64,000 nucleotides of DNA from Elmis aenea. Its lineage: Eukaryota; Arthropoda; Insecta; Coleoptera; Elmidae. The stretch covers positions 7,006,868 through 7,070,867 of the forward strand of contig OX393577.1 of NCBI GenBank assembly GCA_947652605.1, written 5' to 3'. Each line of letters begins with the position of its first letter. Position 1 is the first letter of the stretch. A model generated the notes under the pieces. The model searched no databases, was not told the DNA's origin, and saw only the letters and a list, made by a program, of their open reading frames with translations. The translations under genes were made by a program, and so were the position numbers. Below are positions 58,211 through 64,000 of this stretch, in pieces.

Positions 58211-58544
58211 ACACGCAGGCGGCGCCCTCTTTCTTATCCTAGCGTTTCGTATTTTATTGGTTAGGAATTTAACCCTTTTACAGAAATTTCCGTTTGTTGT
58301 TGTAGCAAGTTCAGTAACCTTTAAGGCGGTACGTGAAGGAAATTTACGTTGGAATTTAATTTGACGAATTTTTAATTTTTTATGATCGATTGTAGAAAAG
58401 ATTTTTAATTTTTTCAGTGGTGACAAAATTAGTTTTGTTTCATGTGCTGACGAAATTGTTTAACATATTTATTGGTAATTCAATATTTTAAGAAAAACAT
58501 AAACTGAACACTGGAATTGAATACAGTTATCTTTAACTAATTAA

Positions 58545-59915
58545 ATTGAATAGCCTATTAAACGCAGATGACGTGATACTAATAGCAAATACTAAAAATG
58601 AAATGCAAAAGTTAGTGAACGCATGGACCGAAGAAATCGAGGACATGAAAATGGAAGGGAACATAAATAATACAAAAACTATGAACGTAAATGAAAAACA
58701 AAATGACAATTAGAACCAGGGGTTTGGAGCAGTCCAATTTTTTAGTTGCTCCGCTCCAGCTCCGCTCCGGCATCAAGATGCCTGCTCCAGCTCCGCTCCA
58801 GCTCCGCTCCGCGCTCCAAATATTAATAAAATAAGTTTTTTATTTAAAAATTTGTTTTTAAAAACAAAGCTAAAATTTTATGAGTTATGTGGAAATGGAC
58901 CAAAAATTACAATATTTGACCCTAAGAAACAAGTGAAGTTAAATAAATGAACAAATTATTGATCTTCAGTTGAACAAAAGAAAAAAAAGTTCTTTAAAAT
59001 TTTTCAAAATTCAAACACAAAATAATGAAAATTAATATTCAGAAAAGTTACATTATAATAATTTTACTTCAAAAAAATCAAATTTAGTTTATTTATAATT
59101 TTATTAAATACTATACCCATGGGAATAATTCATTAAAAAAAAAATGCAGTTTATAATAGTAAAGTGGAGCAGTGGAGCAATCAAAATTCTTTGCTCCGGG
59201 CTCCACTCCCGCTCCGGGCAAAAACCCATTGCTCCACTGCTCCGCGCTCCGCTCCAATCCCTGATTAGAACAAAATTAAATGTAAAAACAATGTACTGGA
59301 AAGAGTAACAATATTCAAATACTTGGGAAGCCTAATAACAGAGGGTTGGAAAATAGATGCCGAATTAACAAGTAGATCAAACAAATCAACAAAAATATAT
59401 TACTCGTTAAAAAAACAATAATATGACACAAAGATATTGACATAAAGGTGAAAATGAAAATACATAATATGGTAACATTACCAACAATAGCCTACGCATC
59501 CCAAAAATGGACACTACGGAAAAAAGACGAAGCTAAAATTAACACCATCGAAATGAAACACCACAGAAAAATTGCGGGGAAAACTTAACATTAGAGAAAT
59601 AACAGAACAAGAACAAATAATAGAAAAATTAAAGAAGAAATAATTAAACTGGTATGGCCATGTAGTAAGAATGGAGCCTGACAGAATCACGAGAAAAATA
59701 GTGGAAATTGGAAAACCAGCCAAAAAACAAAGAGGGAGACCAAGAAGAAAATGAATAGATCAAATAAGGGAAGTACGGTTAGAAAAAGTAAAAACAGTAG
59801 GAGATATAAGAACACTAGTAAAACACAGAAGGACATAGAGGAAATTAACTCAGGACACGAAACCCCCTTCGACGCCTGAAAAGGCAAAAGGAGTTTGAGA
59901 AGAAGAAGGATCAAG
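58545..59915 (+). pseudogene. LINE reverse transcriptase, YADD region to C-terminus, split by hAT
   Basis: Starts LNADDVILIANTKNEMQKLV, the catalytic Asp pair motif (YADD type) of the reverse transcriptase, then WTEEIEDMKMEGNINNTKTM. After the hAT insertion it resumes RVTIFKYLGSLITEG, AELTSRSNKSTKIYYSLKKQ, LPTIAYASQKWTLRKKDEAK, LNWYGHVVRMEPDRITRKIV and KKQRGRPRRK, then a basic end near 59910. This is the normal order palm, thumb and C-terminal domain. Several stops and frameshifts. It differs from the 4905-5660 family in wording, so it is a separate LINE. Confidence 0.87.
58717..59263. mobile_element. non-autonomous hAT element with GGAGC/GCTCC repeats
   Basis: Ends CAGGGGTTTGGAGC and GCTCCAATCCCTG (terminal CAGGG...CCCTG), flanked by the perfect 8 bp duplication ATTAGAAC (58709-58716, 59264-59271), diagnostic of hAT. 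Both ends carry clusters of CCGCTCCAGCTCCGCTCCGG-type repeats in inverted arrangement around an AT-rich core without coding frame. Confidence 0.92.
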
Positions 59916-61744
59916 GATTTAAGACTGTTGTCCGGTTGCCAAAAACTGTGTCAAAATTTAACATATAAATTATTACTATAAAAATTACATTTGACAGAGA
60001 ACTCTGAACAAAGAAAGCTTTGTGTAACCTGGTTTTTATTAATAAACTTAAAGTAAAAAAAAAGTATAACAATTTTCGAAAATTAAATGCACTCAAAAAA
60101 AAACAAAATACTTGTAGGATCTGTGAATTTGGAAGTCACTATGAAGCGATGAATAGATTTTTTTTACAGAAATGGTCCTAAAATTCACTCTAGCCATTTT
60201 CAATTTCGTCGATTTTGTTTGTTTAGCAGTCATTCGTTTGTAATCTTGGTATTTAAAAGAATATATGCGCTAATATTAAATTTATACTGTATTTAATTTA
60301 GCAGACAACACCTTTCAAATGTTTATTTTCATGTTAGTAGCTTTTATTCCGGATGTCCAAGAGATTAACAACACCGGAGTTATCCTAATTGTTTTAAAAA
60401 ATAACACCAACCAACCTTGTAGGTATTTTATTAAATGATAAAGTAAAATTAAAATAGGAGCAAAACATTTAAACTTCAAAAGGACTCTATTTAAATTTTT
60501 TTTGCGAAAATCGCATAGAGTATGCTTTTAGTTTCTCCTTTCATTAACATTGTAAGACTTTGAATAATGATTATTTTGCGAGAAAAGTAAAAAAGGTATG
60601 AAGTTCTGAAAAACATATATTAAGTTTAATAATTTAAAAAATTACAATTGACGATTTTTTTTAACTTTGGCATATTCTTGTAACAGTTGTACAAAAGTAA
60701 AACATTGTGATATTTCCACATTTTGAATGTTTTTGGATAACGGTAAGGGCGGGCTAACGAGTTATTATCCCCGTGGACAAGTGAGGGAAGCGCATTTCCC
60801 TCATTGTACCATCTGATAAGTGTTCACCGCTTTCTAGATGCGCTGTGTCTCTGTGGCCCGATAGGGACTTAGCCCTGATTATTATAATCCTGCGCCACAC
60901 ACCGCGATAGTCACTATCAGCATTTCAATCAAGCGGTCGATTTTGTCGCATTCTCGAGAAAGCACAAAGAATGAATAATAATTCGGAACTCCTAGAAAAA
61001 CAGACAACTAAAGACGCATCGGTGCGTTTGAAATAAACTGTACATAAATTAACGAGGGGTAAAAATACGAGTGCGGTGTCGTACGATGAGGAAGTCGTTT
61101 GAGATTAAAATTCCTTGTTGAGCGAAGTTGACGGCTGATTAATCTCTTGCTAAATATATAAATTGTGCTGGAATCCGACTGTAAAAACGCATACTGTGCT
61201 TTTAAGATACTCTCGCGAGGCAAACGTAAACGTAGATTAAAAACATAAATAACACGGCAAAGACGAATCTACTACTAATGCATCATTAACATTTTGTGAA
61301 TAAGTTAAAGATTACTTGCACAAAAAAGAACAATTATAGACATGTAAGTCCGTGACGTACATCAAAAATTGAATATAAAAGCTTCATAGTAACTTTCATT
61401 CTTATTACACAAAAAAATCAACTTCAAAGGACAAAATATTGTTTTTTTACCTTCACGGTACACAGTTCAATAATTTTGATTTATGTGGTAAATAGCAGTA
61501 GGCCATGAAGACAATCCATGTGCATAAGTGGGAATTTGTAAAATATTTTTACATTTATCGTTAAACATAAAAAACCGCGATAAACATTCTTTCCAGATTT
61601 TAAAAATACTCTCGAAAAGATATGCTGAAAACTATTGTAACGTTCATATAACCACAAATACAAGAATAGGTAGCAAATAATTTTGATTAAAATCCAGGCT
61701 AGTTCCATTATAAATAAAAAACAATTGACTAAGGTAGTTTTAAG
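59916..61744. other. Gene-free region with GC-richer island at about 60740-61230
   Basis: The first 800 bp are AT-rich with nothing recognised. The island includes GTGGACAAGTGAGGGAAGCG, CATTTCCCTCATTGTACCAT and GTGTCTCTGTGGCCCGATAG, with no repeat, transposon end or convincing frame. Candidate regulatory DNA by inference. Confidence 0.3.
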
Positions 61745-62092
61745 CAGGGAAAAAAACGTAACGTACCCCATAACGTTATAATAACGATTCAACCATAATT
61801 ACTTATACAATAAAGTAACGATAATAACCAATAACGTTTTATAAAAGGTTATTTTGTAACGTTATTTTGTAACGTTATTTTTTATTAGTTAAATTTCAAT
61901 TTCTTTTAAGTCAAAGTTATACTTGTTTTGCATATCAAACATGAAAATTACAATTAAATATCTAAACATAATTTTGAACTATTTATAAAAATGTACGCTT
62001 TAAAGATCTCAAATATAATTTCAGAGTCACACATTACATTTATTTATATAACGTTATAAACCAATGTAATTAAATCATAGCCAACAGATAGT

Positions 62093-63211
62093 GTGTCCAA
62101 AAGGTATGTAATATGCTAGATATCTCATTAAAAATCCACTTTAGGGAAAAATGTTTTGAATAAAAGTTGTTTGGTACTAAGTTTTCCACCATAAGACAAA
62201 ATTTAAATTCTATTTTTGCAAATACAAAAACGCAATGAAAAACAATTGAATTTTTTTAATGATACCCCTATAATTATTCTCTATTGATAGAGATTTTTTT
62301 TCTTTTTTCAAAGATGCAAAACTTTAGTACCCTTACTTAAGCAACTTTTTGAGAAAAACGCACATAAATATACTCTCAAATTATTTTAATTGTTTAGTAT
62401 TTATTAACAAATTGCACACTTCTGATTGGTTTCTCATTCTCTCTCCATATCCCAGCTTCATTAACATTTCAAGGAGATGTTTTTCTGATAAATAACCCAT
62501 TGCAATTTTTTTATTCTTAAAGTAGTGCAGTCACGATGACAGATTATTAATGCTAAACAATTGAACTATATTAAAAGATCTTTGTCAAAGTAGAAATAAT
62601 GACTATCAAACCTCAGAGTAATACTAAACAATTCAAATAAGGATTTAGGTCCGTTGGACTTTTTCCTTTGGGGTCACCTTAAAAATAAAGTTTATGCTAA
62701 GAGGCCGGAGAATATCGAAAATCTAAAAGATCGTATTAGAGAAGAGATGAGGTCTATTACACCTGAAATGGTTGGGAATGTTATTAACGGGTTTAAAAAC
62801 CGAGTTTATCATTGCCAGGCTGTAAATGGTTCACAGTTTGAACACTTATTGTAGATTTCGTCAAAAACATTTAGTTCTTATGATGTTTTTGTAAGAGATA
62901 AATACTAAATCAATTAAAATAATTTGAGTATATTTTTGCGTTTTTCTCAAAAAGTTGCTTCAGTAAGGGTACAAGTTTTGCATCATTGAAAAAAAAAACT
63001 CTTATCAATAGAGAATAATATAGGGGTATTTTGTCATTTAAAACAAAAAACTATCCTTTTTCATTGCGCTTTTGTAATTCGATAAAATAGAATTTAAATT
63101 TTGTCTTATGGTGGAAAACTAAGTACCAAACAACTTTTATTAAAAACATTTTTCCCTAAAGTGGATATTTACTGAGATATATAGCATATTCCATACCTTT
63201 TGGACACACTG
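62093..63211 (+). mobile_element. mariner-derived foldback element with long arms
   Basis: GTGTGTCCAAAAGGTATGTA at the left and CCTTTTGGACACACTG at the right, with TA following the right end. The arms, about 260 bp, share GGAAAAATGTTTT and CTATTGATAGAG-type landmarks in inverted order. Inside is the C-terminal piece of a transposase. This links long-armed TA-flanked foldbacks to a mariner/IS630-type parent. It is nested inside the hAT-like element. Confidence 0.82.
62642..62854 (+). pseudogene. mariner/IS630-type transposase, C-terminal 66 residues
   Basis: Frame DLGPLDFFLWGHLKNKVYAK, then RPENIENLKDRIREEMRSIT and GFKNRVYHCQAVNGSQFEHL, stop at 62852. The third catalytic Asp with its neighbours (PLDFFLWGHLKNKVY) and the FEHLL ending are standard for DUF4817-group transposases. 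It is related to, but clearly different from, the C-terminus at 7084-7293 (DHFLWGYLKSMVY). The rest of the gene has been deleted. No stop or frameshift in the surviving part. Confidence 0.88.
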
Positions 63212-63347
63212 TATATAATTCTTCACAAAACGTGATAATACAAAACGATTAATTTTTTAAATGTTATTGATAACGTTATGTAACGAAAACAAATAATAAA
63301 TAACGTTATACAATAACGAAACGATTTAAAACGTTATTCCATCCCTG

Positions 63348-64000
63348 GTTAAGATGCATAAAAAAATTTTAATACGTACATTTTTGTATGTCAATGTATG
63401 CAGATTTTTTCCCTTTAATTGAAACCAGTTTTAATAACAAAGTAGACGTTAAATGTGTAAAAACATATTTGTATTAAAAGATCCATGTGCGCAATCTGTT
63501 CAAATACGTAATACAATGAAGTCTATATATTGTACTAAGCAAATTCCCGTACAATTGTGTTAAGGCATACAATATATTCTACGGGCACTGGAATAACACA
63601 TTCTTCTTGAGCTGTATCTGATAAAACTCGGAAGGCTTTTAATTAAATTTACAATTAGCGTCCAACGTGCACCCACTAATTAATACGGCAACGTGGAGAC
63701 GATCTTTAGACGCGGCCTTAGCCAAGCTCCCTGGGGATGGGATGTCTCTGCCGCGTTCACGACGAAGACGTTCGCCGGCGATATCTGGATATGTTAATAC
63801 GGCCGTGCGATGAAGCCGCAGTATATCTTCAGCTACTAATTGCATACAAATCAACGATTAAAAGAGGCCGCAAAATTTATGTTAAATATCGCATAGTTGC
63901 GATCTTAATCTGGCCGACTGTCTGCAGTTCCACTCCGAATTGGGCTGTTTGTTTCGTTAATATCAACTTCATTTGGTGAATTAATGTATCTTTTGTATCG
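63348..64000. other. Flank with GC-richer island at about 63650-63960
   Basis: The island (CGTGGAGACGATCTTTAGAC, CGTTCGCCGGCGATATCTGG) carries overlapping frames of 71 and 80 codons on opposite strands, neither with a known domain. No repeat or transposon end is visible. The window ends before its context can be seen. Confidence 0.3.

Larger units (their letters stand above)
61745..63347. mobile_element. hAT-like element rich in TAACGTTA motifs, carrying a nested foldback
   Basis: Left end CAGGGAAAAAAACGTAACG, right end ACGTTATTCCATCCCTG. The flanks GTTTTAAG and GTTAAG are compatible with an 8 bp duplication that lost two bases. The palindrome AACGTT or ATAACGTTAT recurs near both ends (about 61772, 61832, 61859, 61871, 62049, 63273, 63302, 63332), as subterminal transposase-binding repeats do in hAT elements. 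No hAT transposase frame remains. The interior is occupied by the element at 62093. Confidence 0.65.

Noticed and set aside
63639..63979. Overlapping 71- and 80-codon frames as an exon
   Set aside because: On opposite strands of a GC-richer patch with no recognisable protein family and no credible splice context.
1..64000. LTR retrotransposon or endogenous virus
   Set aside because: I found no long terminal repeats, no gag, protease or integrase motifs, and no envelope-like frame; all reverse transcriptases here are of the non-LTR type.

Overview
The window looks like a stretch of insect (possibly beetle) nuclear genome: AT-rich, no operons, and filled with mariner, piggyBac, PIF/Harbinger, hAT and pogo-like DNA transposons, several non-LTR retrotransposon (LINE) remnants and a tRNA-derived SINE. 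The order is inferred from the transposon mix; no species marker is visible. I found no intact host gene, no structural RNA gene and no CRISPR array. Almost every long reading frame that can be recognised belongs to a mobile element and is broken.

Layout. 1-2.5 kb: a mariner remnant followed by a stack of nested insertions (a TA-type palindrome split by a Harbinger element, itself split by another palindrome, plus a GC-rich palindromic MITE). 3.4-11 kb: two copies of a 0.6 kb dispersed repeat, a LINE tail with an insertion, a deleted mariner carrying a SINE, and an almost complete mariner with two lesions. 12.6-22.3 kb: palindromic MITEs, an internally deleted piggyBac with TTAA ends, a LINE reverse transcriptase open except for one stop, and a jockey-type LINE tail. 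23.8-30.9 kb: a decayed mariner, two large foldbacks and a LINE tail hit by a complete SINE. 32-46 kb: a three-copy 183 bp tandem repeat, LINE tails, a LINE ORF1 split by a 1.68 kb palindrome, and an RNase H-bearing LINE tail. 46-58 kb: foldback MITEs and a pogo-like element ending in a PHD-finger-like reading frame. 58.5-64 kb: a LINE hit by a non-autonomous hAT, then a second hAT-like element holding a mariner-derived foldback.

Two themes stand out. First, many insertions share TA-flanked ends reading CAGGGTG...CACCCTG with long inverted arms. Some still carry pieces of a mariner/IS630-type transposase, so this looks like a long-lived set of foldback families made from one superfamily. Second, islands of 200-500 bp with higher GC and no visible repeat recur every few kilobases (about 11.3, 25.6, 33.5, 38.8, 42.8, 44.9, 51.1, 53.9, 58.0, 60.8 and 63.7 kb). 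They lack convincing reading frames and are candidates for conserved non-coding DNA in a large intron or gene desert; that reading is inference.
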